A stretch of 64,000 nucleotides of DNA from NCBI GenBank assembly GCA_964398945.1, contig CAYNOT010000009.1, forward strand, positions 124,001 to 188,000. The letters run 5' to 3'. The stretch comes from JBGTGG01 sp964398945 (GTDB lineage Bacteria > Bacteroidota > Bacteroidia > Cytophagales > Cyclobacteriaceae). Below, piece after piece: positions 1 through 8,867 of this stretch. Below the pieces are notes generated by a model, which saw only the letters and a list, made by a program, of their open reading frames with translations, made no database searches and had not been told where the DNA came from. Positions within the stretch are counted from its first letter, which is position 1, and every line of letters begins with the position of its first letter. The translations under genes were made by a program, and so were the position numbers.

Positions 1-159
1 TACAAGCACATAAATCCCATCATCCTTCGCGGAGCCGTCACCCAACTTTCCAATGTACATACCGGGGCGAAGCCGGATGTGCTCCCGCCAATCAAGTGAT
101 TTGATGCTCGCGTCATTGTACTCGAAAATTGATTCGGATTTGCTGGTCTTTGCAGCCAT
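1..159 (-). CDS. parE: DNA topoisomerase IV subunit B, N-terminal fragment
   Basis: The first 53 codons of a reverse-strand gene that runs off the left edge. The translation contains SLDWREHIRLRPGMYIGKLG followed by DDGIYVLV, the start of the GHKL ATPase domain of GyrB/ParE. The 'IRLRPGMYIG' stretch precedes the ATP-binding N-box in this family. The short N-terminus with 'KSLDWREHIRLRPG' is typical of Bacteroidota topoisomerase IV subunit B rather than GyrB. By family knowledge, the product works with ParC to decatenate replicated chromosomes. The start is the ATG whose complement lies at 157-159. GyrB cannot be fully excluded from 53 residues. Confidence 0.85.
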   Translation of the reverse strand, partial: MAAKTSKSESIFEYNDASIKSLDWREHIRLRPGMYIGKLGDGSAKDDGIYVLV

Positions 160-325
160 AGGTCAATACTAGTTTAAAAAATGAGAATCGATTTAAATAA
201 AGTGAATTTCAAGATCACTTCAAGCATTCAGGAAATTGTTGCATTACAAAATTTTATAAAGTCACGAAGGTTAACACATTGGTTTACAAAGCATCAATCA
301 GAACTGATGAAACTTAAAATTGAAA

Positions 326-748
326 TCAATTTTTTCTAAATAATTGATAGGCTGGCCAGCTTAGCAACCAAATCGAGAACAACCCAATACTTCCATAAAT
401 CAGATAACCCACATTGCTGAAATCATATTTTTCACCGGTATTTGCCACCGTTATAAAAGAAAGCGAAATCACCATGAAAATGTTCAACGTCACAATTAAA
501 CCATAAAACCATCCCATAAAGGCATGGTCTGCTTTCCTGAACTTTTCCACGATATAAACAAAAACATTTACGAAAGTAAAAAGCCCCAAGGCAGCATAAA
601 ACACTGTTTCGCGCGACACCATGGTGAGCGATACGTCTTCCTGCCCCACCACCAACTCAAGCGGCATACTGGCATACGCATACAGCAAGGTTGCCAAAGA
701 AAACATCACTGAAAGAAACCAAACCCCACGTAATACTTTTGCAATCAT
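326..748 (-). CDS. Small four-helix integral membrane protein, unknown function
   Basis: 140 residues with four clear hydrophobic segments, at about 7-28, 48-68, 80-101 and 116-135, separated by short polar loops. The first helix is followed by a loop with charged residues (ELVVGQEDVS) that may face the periplasm. I recognise no family. It lies just upstream of parE on the same strand, separated by about 165 bases without a gene, so co-transcription is possible but unproven. The coding call rests on intact length, membrane-protein composition and the absence of a competing frame. Confidence 0.7.
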   Translation of the reverse strand: MIAKVLRGVWFLSVMFSLATLLYAYASMPLELVVGQEDVSLTMVSRETVFYAALGLFTFVNVFVYIVEKFRKADHAFMGWFYGLIVTLNIFMVISLSFITVANTGEKYDFSNVGYLIYGSIGLFSIWLLSWPAYQLFRKN

Positions 749-783
749 CTTGTTAAATTTGGCTGCAAATTAAAGCATTAGTT

Positions 784-2028
784 TTGGACATCAATCCCAT
801 TGTGCTCTCGATTCCCGTTTTTTTTATCCTGATTGGGATCGAATTGGTGGTGGAGCGATTTACGCACAAAGACCTTTACCGGCTACCGGATGCAATCGCC
901 AATTTAAGTTGCGGTATCACTTCGCAACTTTCCGGGTTGTTTTTAAAAATCCTTGCCGTGGGTGTGTACCAGCTTGTTTATCAACACGTAGCCCTGTTTT
1001 CTTTCGAGCGAAGCTGGTACTATTGGCTTGCCCTTTTCTTGCTTGTAGATTTTGCCTATTACTGGGCACACCGCATGAGCCACGAGGTCAACCTCTTTTG
1101 GGGTGGCCATGTGGTGCACCATCAAAGTGAAGAATATAACCTTTCAGTCGCGCTACGGCAGAGTTCTTTTCAGGTTGTGTGGACATTTGGGTTTAGCCTG
1201 CCGATTGCACTGCTTGGCTTTCGAACAGCTGACTTTGTGTTGGTTTCTGCCCTTAATACACTGTACCAATTTTGGATTCACACAGAGACTATCGGCAAAA
1301 TGGGGTGGTTCGAATATGTTTTCAATACACCTTCCCACCACCGGGTGCACCACGGCAGAAACCCAAAGTACATTGATAAGAACCATGCAGGTTCATTGAT
1401 CATTTGGGACAAAATGTTTGGGACTTTTCAGCAGGAAGAAGAAAAACCGACCTACGGAATTACAAAACCTATCAACAGTTGGAACGCAGTGTGGGCAAAC
1501 GTTAGCCATTATGCAGATATGGGGAAAGATTTGAAACGAATGGCCAGCCTCACCGACAAAATCAAATACCTTTTTAAAAAACCGGGCTGGCTTCCGGATT
1601 ACCTGGGGGGATATCAAGCACCACCGGATGTAGATAAAGAACACTACACCAAGTACAACACCCCTGCACCTCAACTTCTGAATTGGTATGTGGTATTTCA
1701 ATACCTCTTATGTTTAGGTGGGACCGCGTTGTTTTTATTTAGTCAAAAACTTCCAGACGGAAGTGATCGTTTTACGGCTTTGGAAAATGCGTTCATCACC
1801 ACCCTGATTTCAATTGTTGTTGTAAATTGTGGCGTACTCTTTGAGAAAAGGGCGTGGGTAAAAACGGCTGAATGGATTCGTATTTTTCTCTATCCCGCTA
1901 TGCTCATCTACTTTACGGTTGTAAACCAGTGGCCGATCTGGTGGTACGGTGTTGCCTTTAGTTATTTCTTTATTTCATTCATTTGGTTTAATGCTATTCA
2001 AAAAAAACATCATGTGGCTACGCTCTAG
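784..2028 (+). CDS. Sterol desaturase / fatty acid hydroxylase family membrane enzyme
   Basis: A 414-residue membrane protein of the fatty acid hydroxylase superfamily. These are di-iron oxygenases that hydroxylate or desaturate lipid chains in the membrane. The histidine clusters that bind iron are visible: HRMSH (about 96-100), HVVHH (109-113) and SHHRVHH (about 185-191). Several transmembrane helices lie at the N-terminus and in the last 120 residues. The C-terminal membrane block extends beyond the minimal hydroxylase domain, as in longer bacterial members. The start appears to be TTG, since no in-frame ATG precedes the first helix. It overlaps the start of the next lipoprotein gene by 17 bases. 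The substrate cannot be told from sequence. Confidence 0.85.
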   Translation: MDINPIVLSIPVFFILIGIELVVERFTHKDLYRLPDAIANLSCGITSQLSGLFLKILAVGVYQLVYQHVALFSFERSWYYWLALFLLVDFAYYWAHRMSHEVNLFWGGHVVHHQSEEYNLSVALRQSSFQVVWTFGFSLPIALLGFRTADFVLVSALNTLYQFWIHTETIGKMGWFEYVFNTPSHHRVHHGRNPKYIDKNHAGSLIIWDKMFGTFQQEEEKPTYGITKPINSWNAVWANVSHYADMGKDLKRMASLTDKIKYLFKKPGWLPDYLGGYQAPPDVDKEHYTKYNTPAPQLLNWYVVFQYLLCLGGTALFLFSQKLPDGSDRFTALENAFITTLISIVVVNCGVLFEKRAWVKTAEWIRIFLYPAMLIYFTVVNQWPIWWYGVAFSYFFISFIWFNAIQKKHHVATL

Positions 2029-2380
2029 TTTTATTCTTGCAGGTATTTTATTGGTAGGATGTGGCAAGCCGCCCCCAACGTTGCAAAACTTCGATAGCGA
2101 TAAATGGAAGGCCGATAAAAATGGTTGCGCGGGTGAACGAAAGCAGTTTTATACTTCCCTGACAACACAACGAAGCACATTATTGGGCTTTGAAGAATTG
2201 CAATTAATCGAATTATTAGGACGCCCTGACCAAAACGAGCTGTCGAAACGCAACCAGAAGTTTTACTTCTATTTCATTGATCCTGCCCCTGTTTGCGGGG
2301 AAAAAACGGATTCATTGGCGAAAAAACTAACCATTCGCTTTAACGCTATGGGCATAGCAAAGGAAGTGCTTATCGAATAA
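2012..2380 (+). CDS. Small lipoprotein, unknown function
   Basis: A 122-residue protein starting with a lipoprotein signal peptide: hydrophobic stretch FILAGILLVGC, where the Cys is the likely acylated residue after an LVG lipobox. The mature part is polar and contains the motif 'ELLGRPDQNE', reminiscent of small SmpA/OmlA-like lipoproteins, although I do not claim that family. An in-frame upstream start at 1949 would add 21 residues and spoil the signal peptide, so the ATG at 2012 is preferred. It overlaps the end of the hydroxylase gene, which suggests translational coupling. Confidence 0.7.
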   Translation: MWLRSSFILAGILLVGCGKPPPTLQNFDSDKWKADKNGCAGERKQFYTSLTTQRSTLLGFEELQLIELLGRPDQNELSKRNQKFYFYFIDPAPVCGEKTDSLAKKLTIRFNAMGIAKEVLIE

Positions 2381-2450
2381 CCAACCCTTTCCAATTTGAT
2401 TCGGCAAATTAATTGGCTAAATTGGAATACCCACTAAACCCGGTAACGCC

Positions 2451-2861
2451 ATGCAATTCCACCCGAATGAATTATTTCTATTGTGCAACCCCGCTACCTC
2501 CACCAGCAAGCAAACCAAAGCGATTGCAAAATCATTGACCAGGAACATTAATGAAATCGATGCGATCCATGAAAAACTAGGGCCAACCTATTGGAAAGAG
2601 GTCGTGAATTTATTGGGCATACACCCGAAAAAATTACTGGACAAATCCCATCCCGACTATCAAATAAAAGTAAAGGGCAATACCTATACGATGGATGGTT
2701 GGCTGAATGTGTTGGTGAACAACCCTCAGTTCTTGCGTTCGCCAATTGCTATTTACCATGGCATGGCCGTGATGTGTGAAAAACCAACGGATATCCTAAA
2801 GTTGGAAATGGCACCAAAGTCGGCACACAAAATACCGCCACATTTGCGGTCAGCGGTTTAA
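2451..2861 (+). CDS. ArsC/Spx-like thioredoxin-fold protein lacking the catalytic cysteine
   Basis: A 136-residue protein whose layout matches the ArsC/Spx/YffB family. It has an N-terminal beta strand then NPATSTSKQT, where active arsenate reductases have NPxCxxSR, and a C-terminal 'NPQFLRSPIAIY' matching the family's 'NP.L..RPIV' segment. The position of the catalytic Cys is Thr here, so classical arsenate reduction is unlikely. A regulatory or binding role would fit better, as for other Cys-less members, but that is inference. The 3' end overlaps the convergent neighbour by 4 bases. Confidence 0.65.
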   Translation: MQFHPNELFLLCNPATSTSKQTKAIAKSLTRNINEIDAIHEKLGPTYWKEVVNLLGIHPKKLLDKSHPDYQIKVKGNTYTMDGWLNVLVNNPQFLRSPIAIYHGMAVMCEKPTDILKLEMAPKSAHKIPPHLRSAV

Positions 2862-3376
2862 CTCATCAACGCATTGTATGGAAGGGAGACTTTTTTTTGT
2901 TTCGCCAGGTCAATATTTTTTCGAAGTTGATTTACGAGAAAATCTTTCTTCTTGTAATTCAATGGATAAAATAAAGACGGTTTGAAATAAAATTCTTTCC
3001 CAAGTTGCTCCGCGCGATAGAGGTTCACTTTGTAAACCCCACCCAGCGAAACAATCTCCACGCTTTCAATATTCTCCAGCGGGATTAAATAATCGACATT
3101 ACGCTTCACTACGTACAGGTGTTCTTCATCAAACTCAACATGTTGAAGTTTGGCAAGTACCCGGTATAACAAGTAGAACAGATAACCATAGACTCCCAGA
3201 AAATAAATAGTCCAGAAACCCCCACCCCTGTGAACTATAAAATAATACGAAAAAGCAATAAGAATTGCAGTGTATAAAACAAACAAGCCACCTTTAACCC
3301 ATTTGAGATATCGGGTTGACAAATTCCGGATGCGCTTTTCCTTTTCCAATGTGTGTGAAATTCTATCTTTGCACAA
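2858..3376 (-). CDS. Membrane protein with two helices and a PH-like C-terminal domain
   Basis: 172 residues. Two transmembrane helices (about 30-50 and 55-72) are followed by a soluble domain with the pattern 'EFDEEHLYVVKRNVDYLIPL', typical of bacterial PH-like (YdbS/DUF304-type) domains. The start lies 20 bases from the divergent dehydrogenase gene, so the two promoters must overlap. No function can be assigned beyond a membrane-anchored domain of unknown role. Confidence 0.65.
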   Translation of the reverse strand: MCKDRISHTLEKEKRIRNLSTRYLKWVKGGLFVLYTAILIAFSYYFIVHRGGGFWTIYFLGVYGYLFYLLYRVLAKLQHVEFDEEHLYVVKRNVDYLIPLENIESVEIVSLGGVYKVNLYRAEQLGKEFYFKPSLFYPLNYKKKDFLVNQLRKNIDLAKQKKVSLPYNALMS

Positions 3377-3396
3377 GGTAAAAAAAGATTAAGATA

Positions 3397-4287
3397 ATGA
3401 AGAACATTGCGGTTATTGGTTCGGGTACAATGGGAAATGGAATTGCACATGTGTTTGCGCAAAGCAATTATAAAGTTTCCCTGATAGACATTTCTGAAGA
3501 TGCGTTGAAGAAAGCACTTGCCACTATCGAAAAGAATCTTGATCGCCAGGTTAGCAAAGAATTGATTACAGAAGAAACAAAGAAGCAAGCGTTGGCCAAC
3601 ATTACACCCTACACATCTTTAACCGATGGTATTGGCCAGGCTGATCTTATTGTTGAAGCAGCAACTGAAAATGTTGATCTTAAGCTTAAGATTTTCAAAC
3701 AGATGGATGAAGGAAGCAAGCCGGAAGCAATACTGGCCACCAATACATCTTCGATCTCCATTACAAAAATTGCATCTGTAACCAAACGACCAGACAAAGT
3801 AATTGGGATGCATTTTATGAACCCTGTACCCGTAATGAAGCTGGTAGAAGTAATCCGTGGATACAACACAACCGATGAAGTGAACAACCAAATTATGGAG
3901 TTGTCGAAAAAACTTGGAAAGGTCCCTGTTGAAGTGAATGACTACCCTGGTTTTGTTGCGAACCGCATCCTGATGCCGATGATCAATGAGGCGATCTATT
4001 CCCTTTATGAAGGTGTGGCCGGTGTTGAAGAAATTGATACGGTAATGAAATTGGGAATGGCCCATCCAATGGGCCCCCTTCAACTGGCCGATTTTATCGG
4101 GTTGGATGTTTGCCTTGCCATCCTCCGGGTTTTACACGAAGGATTTGGCAATCCAAAATATGCCCCTTGCCCCCTGCTTGTCAATATGGTGCAAGCAGGG
4201 CACAACGGGGCAAAGTCAGGGAGTGGGTTTTATGCGTATACCCCGGGAAGTAAAGATTTGAAAGTGTCGGGGCAATTCGCGCGATAA
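3397..4287 (+). CDS. hbd: 3-hydroxybutyryl-CoA / 3-hydroxyacyl-CoA dehydrogenase
   Basis: A 296-residue enzyme oxidising 3-hydroxyacyl-CoA to 3-ketoacyl-CoA with NAD(+), in fatty acid oxidation or butyrate-type metabolism. The N-terminal Rossmann motif GSGTMGNGIA (about 8-17) binds NAD. ATNTSSISIT and GMHFMNPVPVMKLVE match the signature of the family, with the catalytic His in MHFMNP. The C-terminal domain has HPMGPLQLADFIGLD and ends with SGSGFYAY. Length is normal for a stand-alone dehydrogenase with no fused hydratase. The downstream gene mscL converges, leaving a one-base gap. Confidence 0.93.
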   Translation: MKNIAVIGSGTMGNGIAHVFAQSNYKVSLIDISEDALKKALATIEKNLDRQVSKELITEETKKQALANITPYTSLTDGIGQADLIVEAATENVDLKLKIFKQMDEGSKPEAILATNTSSISITKIASVTKRPDKVIGMHFMNPVPVMKLVEVIRGYNTTDEVNNQIMELSKKLGKVPVEVNDYPGFVANRILMPMINEAIYSLYEGVAGVEEIDTVMKLGMAHPMGPLQLADFIGLDVCLAILRVLHEGFGNPKYAPCPLLVNMVQAGHNGAKSGSGFYAYTPGSKDLKVSGQFAR

Positions 4288-4288
4288 A

Positions 4289-4681
4289 CTACTTCTTTAG
4301 CAGGTCCCGGATTTCGGTAAGTAACTTTATATCGGCAGGGATCTCCGCTTGTGGGGCCGGTTTTTCTTCTTCCTTTTTCTTTAGTTTGTTCATGCCTTTA
4401 ACTACCATGAAGATCGCGAACGCAACGATTAAGAAATCAGTGACGGCTTGGATAAAATTTCCATAATTGATGGTGACTGCTGCTGTTTCACCTACAGCTC
4501 CCTGTAAGGTAATCTTTAGGGAAGTAAAATCTACCCGGCCAACTGCCAGTCCAATCGGGGGCATTAAGACATCATTCACAAAAGAAGTTACTATTTTACC
4601 AAAGGCGGCACCAACCATGATACCCACGGCCAGGTCCACCACATTGCCGCGCATAATAAAGGTTTTAAATTCTTTTACCAT
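4289..4681 (-). CDS. mscL: Large-conductance mechanosensitive channel MscL
   Basis: A 130-residue inner-membrane channel that opens under membrane tension and releases solutes on osmotic downshock. The N-terminus KEFKTFIMRGNVVDLAVG and the pore helix VGIMVGAAFGKIVTSFVNDV are diagnostic. The second helix is near residues 75-98, followed by a charged C-terminal helix ending LLTEIRDLLKK. I chose the ATG at 4681 because MVKEFKTF is the usual family start. The open frame extends 25 codons further upstream without similarity to the family. Confidence 0.95.
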   Translation of the reverse strand: MVKEFKTFIMRGNVVDLAVGIMVGAAFGKIVTSFVNDVLMPPIGLAVGRVDFTSLKITLQGAVGETAAVTINYGNFIQAVTDFLIVAFAIFMVVKGMNKLKKKEEEKPAPQAEIPADIKLLTEIRDLLKK

Positions 4682-4811
4682 AATCCATCCTGTTTGTTGA
4701 TTTTTATATCCTGATTTTTTTATTAAAATACCCATTCCCGACCGATTAAGTACCATTTTCCCGGATTTTGCTAAAAAAAAGATAAGGGAATAGGGTTATT
4801 TCGTAGTTCGT

Positions 4812-6704
4812 ATGATCCCAATCAACAGCCATAAGAGTAACGAAGTGGAAATGGAGTCTTTTTCAACCAACAGCGAAAAACTTTTGCTGGCACTTCGGGC
4901 TGCCCAAACCGGGCTGTGGGAATGGGATATAGAAACAAGCGAAGTTATCTGGTCTGATAACGTCCATGAATTTTTCGGAATAGCACCGGAACAGTTTGAC
5001 AGCAAATTCGAAACATACCTATCATTGCTTACAGATTCGGACCGGGCACACATCCAATGTGTAATCAGTGAAAGCATCCACACCGGAAAACCCTATTTGG
5101 TTGAACATACGATTACCCATGCCGATGGAAGCCTGCATTGGTTGGAGTGTTCAGGCGAAGTATTCAGGAATGATGAAGGTGAAGCAATAAAGATGGCGGG
5201 TATCATTCGCGACATTACAGCTTCAAAACGAATTGAACTTGAGAAAGCGGATTGGAAACTCCGGTACGAACTTGTGGTGGCCTCTTCGGGCCAGGTAATT
5301 TATGATTACAATTTGCTCATTGGCACTATACTTTGGAGTGGAAATATTCACAACATACTCGGATACACCGAAACTGAAATGGGCGACATCAACAATTGGG
5401 AAGACCATATCCATCCTGATGATCGTGCTTATGCCCTAAAGGTGCTGTCCGCTGCTGAGAAAAAACTTGAGCAGTATGATGTAAACTACAGGTTTCGGAA
5501 GAAAAGTGGTGAATACCTCTTTATCCATGACCGGGGTTTCTTCATTGCCAACGAGAGAGGTGAAGCAACACGGATGATGGGGATGATGATTGATATCACT
5601 AAAAACCACATCATCGAAGCCGAACTTCGCGAAAGTGAGTATCGCTTTAAAACACTTCAGCAAGCATCGTTTGGAGGGATTGCCCTCCATGACAAAGGCT
5701 TGATCCTGGATTGCAATCAAGGCTTGGCACGCATGACGGGCTATGAACAATCCGAGCTGATTGGAATGAATGGCCTGGAGTTGATCGCCTTTGAATACCG
5801 GGACCTTGTGATGACCAACATCCTGTCGGGGTATGAACAACCCTATGATGTACAAGGCATACGGAAAAATGGGACGCGCTACTCAATTGAAGTGCAAGCT
5901 AAAAACGTACCGTATAAGGGCAAAGATATCCGGGTAACAGAATTCAGGGACATCACGGAACGAAAGAAAGTTGAAGCCAAGATTATTGAACAAAATGCCA
6001 GCCTGATCGCCCTGACCGATAACCTTCGAAGAAAGAATAATCAACTGGAAGAATTCACAGAAATTGTTTCCCACAATTTGCGCTCACCGATTGGCAACGT
6101 GCTTTCACTCCTTGAACTTTTATCGAAGACGAGCGATGAAAAAGAGCAAGAAGAACTGAACCAACTGATTGTCAGGTCCAGCCAGAATATTATCAATTCA
6201 TTGGATGAACTCAATGAAGTGCTCAAGATCAAACAAGACCAGGAAATCGAAAAGCAAAGACTAAGCTTCGAAAACGTTTATCAGCGGGTTAGAAATATGT
6301 TGCATACGAAAGCACTGGAAATGAATGCCACGTTTCATACCGATTTTCAGGTTGCAGAAATCACCTATCCAAACATTTACCTGGAGAGTATCTTATTGAA
6401 CCTGTTGAGCAATTCGCTGAAATACAGCCATTCAAGAAGGAAGCCGGAAATCACAATCAAAACGTATAGAGAGAACGAAAATCTAATTTTAACCGTTGAA
6501 GATAACGGATTGGGAATGGATTTACAGCGTTACGGACATCAACTGTTTAAATTACGTAAGACCTTTCATAATCATCCTGAAGGAAGAGGTGTAGGGCTTT
6601 TTTTAGTAAAAAACCAAATTGAGGCATTGAGGGGAACGATCTCGGCTTCAAGCAAGAAAGATGAAGGAACAAGATTTACCATTGATTTCGGGAAACAAAA
6701 CTGA
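4812..6704 (+). CDS. Multi-PAS sensor histidine kinase, cytoplasmic
   Basis: 630 residues with three PAS/PAC units (about 25-140, 150-265 and 275-395). The second and third units close with 'MMIDITKNH' and 'EFRDITERKK' motifs. They are followed by a short coiled segment, a HisKA domain with phospho-acceptor His421 in EIVSHNLRSP, and a HATPase_c domain with an N-box (LLNLLSNSLKYS) and G-boxes (DNGLGMD, GRGVGLFL). No transmembrane segment is visible, so a soluble signal such as redox state or a ligand is likely. The 3' end overlaps the response regulator by 44 bases. An alternative ATG lies at 4851. Confidence 0.9.
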   Translation: MIPINSHKSNEVEMESFSTNSEKLLLALRAAQTGLWEWDIETSEVIWSDNVHEFFGIAPEQFDSKFETYLSLLTDSDRAHIQCVISESIHTGKPYLVEHTITHADGSLHWLECSGEVFRNDEGEAIKMAGIIRDITASKRIELEKADWKLRYELVVASSGQVIYDYNLLIGTILWSGNIHNILGYTETEMGDINNWEDHIHPDDRAYALKVLSAAEKKLEQYDVNYRFRKKSGEYLFIHDRGFFIANERGEATRMMGMMIDITKNHIIEAELRESEYRFKTLQQASFGGIALHDKGLILDCNQGLARMTGYEQSELIGMNGLELIAFEYRDLVMTNILSGYEQPYDVQGIRKNGTRYSIEVQAKNVPYKGKDIRVTEFRDITERKKVEAKIIEQNASLIALTDNLRRKNNQLEEFTEIVSHNLRSPIGNVLSLLELLSKTSDEKEQEELNQLIVRSSQNIINSLDELNEVLKIKQDQEIEKQRLSFENVYQRVRNMLHTKALEMNATFHTDFQVAEITYPNIYLESILLNLLSNSLKYSHSRRKPEITIKTYRENENLILTVEDNGLGMDLQRYGHQLFKLRKTFHNHPEGRGVGLFLVKNQIEALRGTISASSKKDEGTRFTIDFGKQN

Positions 6705-7110
6705 AACACTTAAACCATTAATTGCCATTGTGGATGACGATAAAATCTTCCACATGATGGCCGTGCGACTAATGCAATTGACCAACGTTTCAGATCGTTT
6801 CCTGACCTTTAATAATGGCCGGGAAGCAATCGAATACCTGGAAAAAAACTGTGATTGTGTTGGCCAGTTGCCGGATGCGCTATTCCTCGATATCAATATG
6901 CCCATCGTGGATGGGTGGGTTTTTCTTGAAAAGTATGATCAACTACATCAGCAACTAGCGAAAGATGTGAAGATTTACATGGTCAGTTCTTCAATTGACC
7001 CACGGGATACAGACCGCGCCAGGGAAAACAGGCATGTACTGGATTATATTTCCAAACCTGTTTCGAAAGAGCACCTGATTGAAATATTTAAACCGGAACA
7101 AATCAATTAA
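6661..7110 (+). CDS. Single-domain response regulator
   Basis: A 149-residue receiver domain without an output domain. The acidic pocket is VDDD (about 25-27). The phospho-acceptor is Asp77 in ALFLDINMPIVDGW, and the conserved Lys is in ISKPVSKEH. It overlaps the kinase gene by 44 bases in another frame, so the two are almost certainly a translationally coupled pair. The start used here gives a 20-residue leader before the first strand. A later start is possible but none is an ATG close to LIAIVDDD. Single-domain regulators of this type often act by protein contact or phosphorelay. Confidence 0.9.
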   Translation: MKEQDLPLISGNKTETLKPLIAIVDDDKIFHMMAVRLMQLTNVSDRFLTFNNGREAIEYLEKNCDCVGQLPDALFLDINMPIVDGWVFLEKYDQLHQQLAKDVKIYMVSSSIDPRDTDRARENRHVLDYISKPVSKEHLIEIFKPEQIN

Positions 7111-7921
7111 CAATATTTAGTGGATTGCGCAACGCACCGTAACTGGTCAATTCAACACCCGCACTTCCAATAAACATTTTTGCAGATACCTTGATCGGGA
7201 TTCGGTTCTTATCATCAGAAAACCAAACAGTAACCGAGTTCTCACCATCAAATACTTTATTGTTCGGCATGATGGGCTTAAACACCACACACCGAACCTT
7301 GCCCACTTTCGTTTTAATAGTCGATTTTCCCTGATAGATAATCTGCATTTTATAAAATTCATCTTCAAAAAAACCGCTGACCTTAATGGAATCCCCCACC
7401 TGTACTTTAGACAAGTCCAGGGTACGCAGATATAAAAAACCGGCAATCATATCGCGCATCTGCGAAGGCTTTTCATAATCGTAATACTTTGGTTCTTTAT
7501 ACTTTCCGGTTTTCTGGTCGATCTGTTTTACTTCAATTTTTTGGTGGGCATGGTCGAAATTGGTGATTTCATCTTTTTTGTATTTCCCTTCCCTTATTTT
7601 CCGATACGAAATGTGCGGAACAATTGCTGCGGTATCAATGTAGGCTCCCCATTGGTCATCAACATCGGCAACCCAATCCACCAACCCAACGGTTTTGCCA
7701 AATACATCCAACTTAAAACATTGCCGGTCGTTCACCCGAAAAAAATTCTCATGGATCTTTACGGTTCCCTTTCCGATATTCAAAATCCCATAACTCATTT
7801 TGTAGTGCAACTGCTCACCACGTGAGAAACTATCGTTTTTCACATGGTGATAAACATCATTTCGATCACCGGAAAAGGCAAACAAAATAATGAGGGGGAA
7901 GACAAATACAGAACGCTTCAT
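7103..7921 (-). CDS. DUF3108 family secreted/periplasmic protein
   Basis: A 272-residue protein with an N-terminal signal peptide (KRSVFVFPLIILFAFSG) and a body matching the DUF3108 family of Bacteroidota and proteobacteria, for example 'GEQLHYKMSYGILNIGKGTV' and the late 'VWFSDDKNRIPIKVSAKMFIG'. The family is probably a beta-rich envelope protein; its function is not established. The ATG at 7921 places the signal peptide first, and the frame extends further upstream without sense. The 3' end overlaps the convergent response regulator by 8 bases. Confidence 0.85.
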   Translation of the reverse strand: MKRSVFVFPLIILFAFSGDRNDVYHHVKNDSFSRGEQLHYKMSYGILNIGKGTVKIHENFFRVNDRQCFKLDVFGKTVGLVDWVADVDDQWGAYIDTAAIVPHISYRKIREGKYKKDEITNFDHAHQKIEVKQIDQKTGKYKEPKYYDYEKPSQMRDMIAGFLYLRTLDLSKVQVGDSIKVSGFFEDEFYKMQIIYQGKSTIKTKVGKVRCVVFKPIMPNNKVFDGENSVTVWFSDDKNRIPIKVSAKMFIGSAGVELTSYGALRNPLNIVN

Positions 7922-8014
7922 AACTATTTTACGGTACGTAAATTTACCAATTCCGTTTCTTTCACAGAAACTATACCCGCCCAGTTTCAAAGGTTATGCC
8001 AAAAGAAAAGTTGA

Positions 8015-8827
8015 TTACACAGAAACATCATTTTGCCGCAACGCATCATTCAGGGAAGTTTTCTTGTCTGTGCTTTCTTTGCGCGTTCCTATTATCAATG
8101 CGCAGGAAACATTGTATTCACCTGCCGGATATTGTCTGGGATAAGATCCGGGGATTACCACCGATCGCTCCGGAACATACCCTTTGTACTCTTTTGGTTC
8201 GCTGCCGGTTACGTCAATAATTTTAGAGCTTGCCGTTAATACTACATTGGCACCCAACACGGCTTCTTTACCAATTCTCACGCCCTCCACAATTATACAA
8301 CGCGACCCAATAAATGCATTGTCTTCAATCACCACGGGAGCAGCTTGCACCGGTTCCAATACTCCCCCTATTCCAACACCACCACTGAGGTGTACATTCT
8401 TTCCAATTTGCGCACAACTCCCGACCGTTGCCCAGGTATCCACCATTGTACCTTCATCAACATACGCCCCAATATTAATGTATGAAGGCATCATGATCAC
8501 ACCTTTGCTCACATACGAACCATATCGGGCAATGGCATGCGGAACCACCCTCACCCCCAACGCTTTATAATTTTTCTTTAACGCAATCTTGTCGTGGAAC
8601 TCAAATGGCCCTACTTCAATGGTCTCCATTTTTTGGATTGGGAAATATAAGATCACAGCCTTTTTTATCCACTCATTTACTTGCCAGCCCGTTGAAACAG
8701 GTTCTGCTACACGCAATTCGCCTTTATCAAGCATTTCTACCACCGCACGGATTGATTGCTGAACACTTTCATCCTGAAGCATCGAACGATCTTCCCATGC
8801 TTTTTCAATAACTTGTCTTAATTCCAT
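8015..8827 (-). CDS. dapD: Tetrahydrodipicolinate N-succinyltransferase
   Basis: A 270-residue enzyme of the lysine/diaminopimelate pathway. It transfers succinyl from succinyl-CoA to tetrahydrodipicolinate in the cytoplasm. Hexapeptide-repeat left-handed beta-helix sequence is clear, with GAYVDEGTMVDTWATVGSCA, GGVGIGGVLEPVQAAPVVIE and VGxx-type turns. The MELRQVIEKAWEDR start matches the family, and the length equals the usual one. The ATG at 8827 was chosen because the 102 upstream codons of the open frame do not resemble the family. It is divergent from the glycosyltransferase gene, with 40 bases between. Confidence 0.95.
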   Translation of the reverse strand: MELRQVIEKAWEDRSMLQDESVQQSIRAVVEMLDKGELRVAEPVSTGWQVNEWIKKAVILYFPIQKMETIEVGPFEFHDKIALKKNYKALGVRVVPHAIARYGSYVSKGVIMMPSYINIGAYVDEGTMVDTWATVGSCAQIGKNVHLSGGVGIGGVLEPVQAAPVVIEDNAFIGSRCIIVEGVRIGKEAVLGANVVLTASSKIIDVTGSEPKEYKGYVPERSVVIPGSYPRQYPAGEYNVSCALIIGTRKESTDKKTSLNDALRQNDVSV

Positions 8828-8867
8828 TTTCCTTTTTAGTTTAGCCGAAGCATAAATCTTCACTTCT

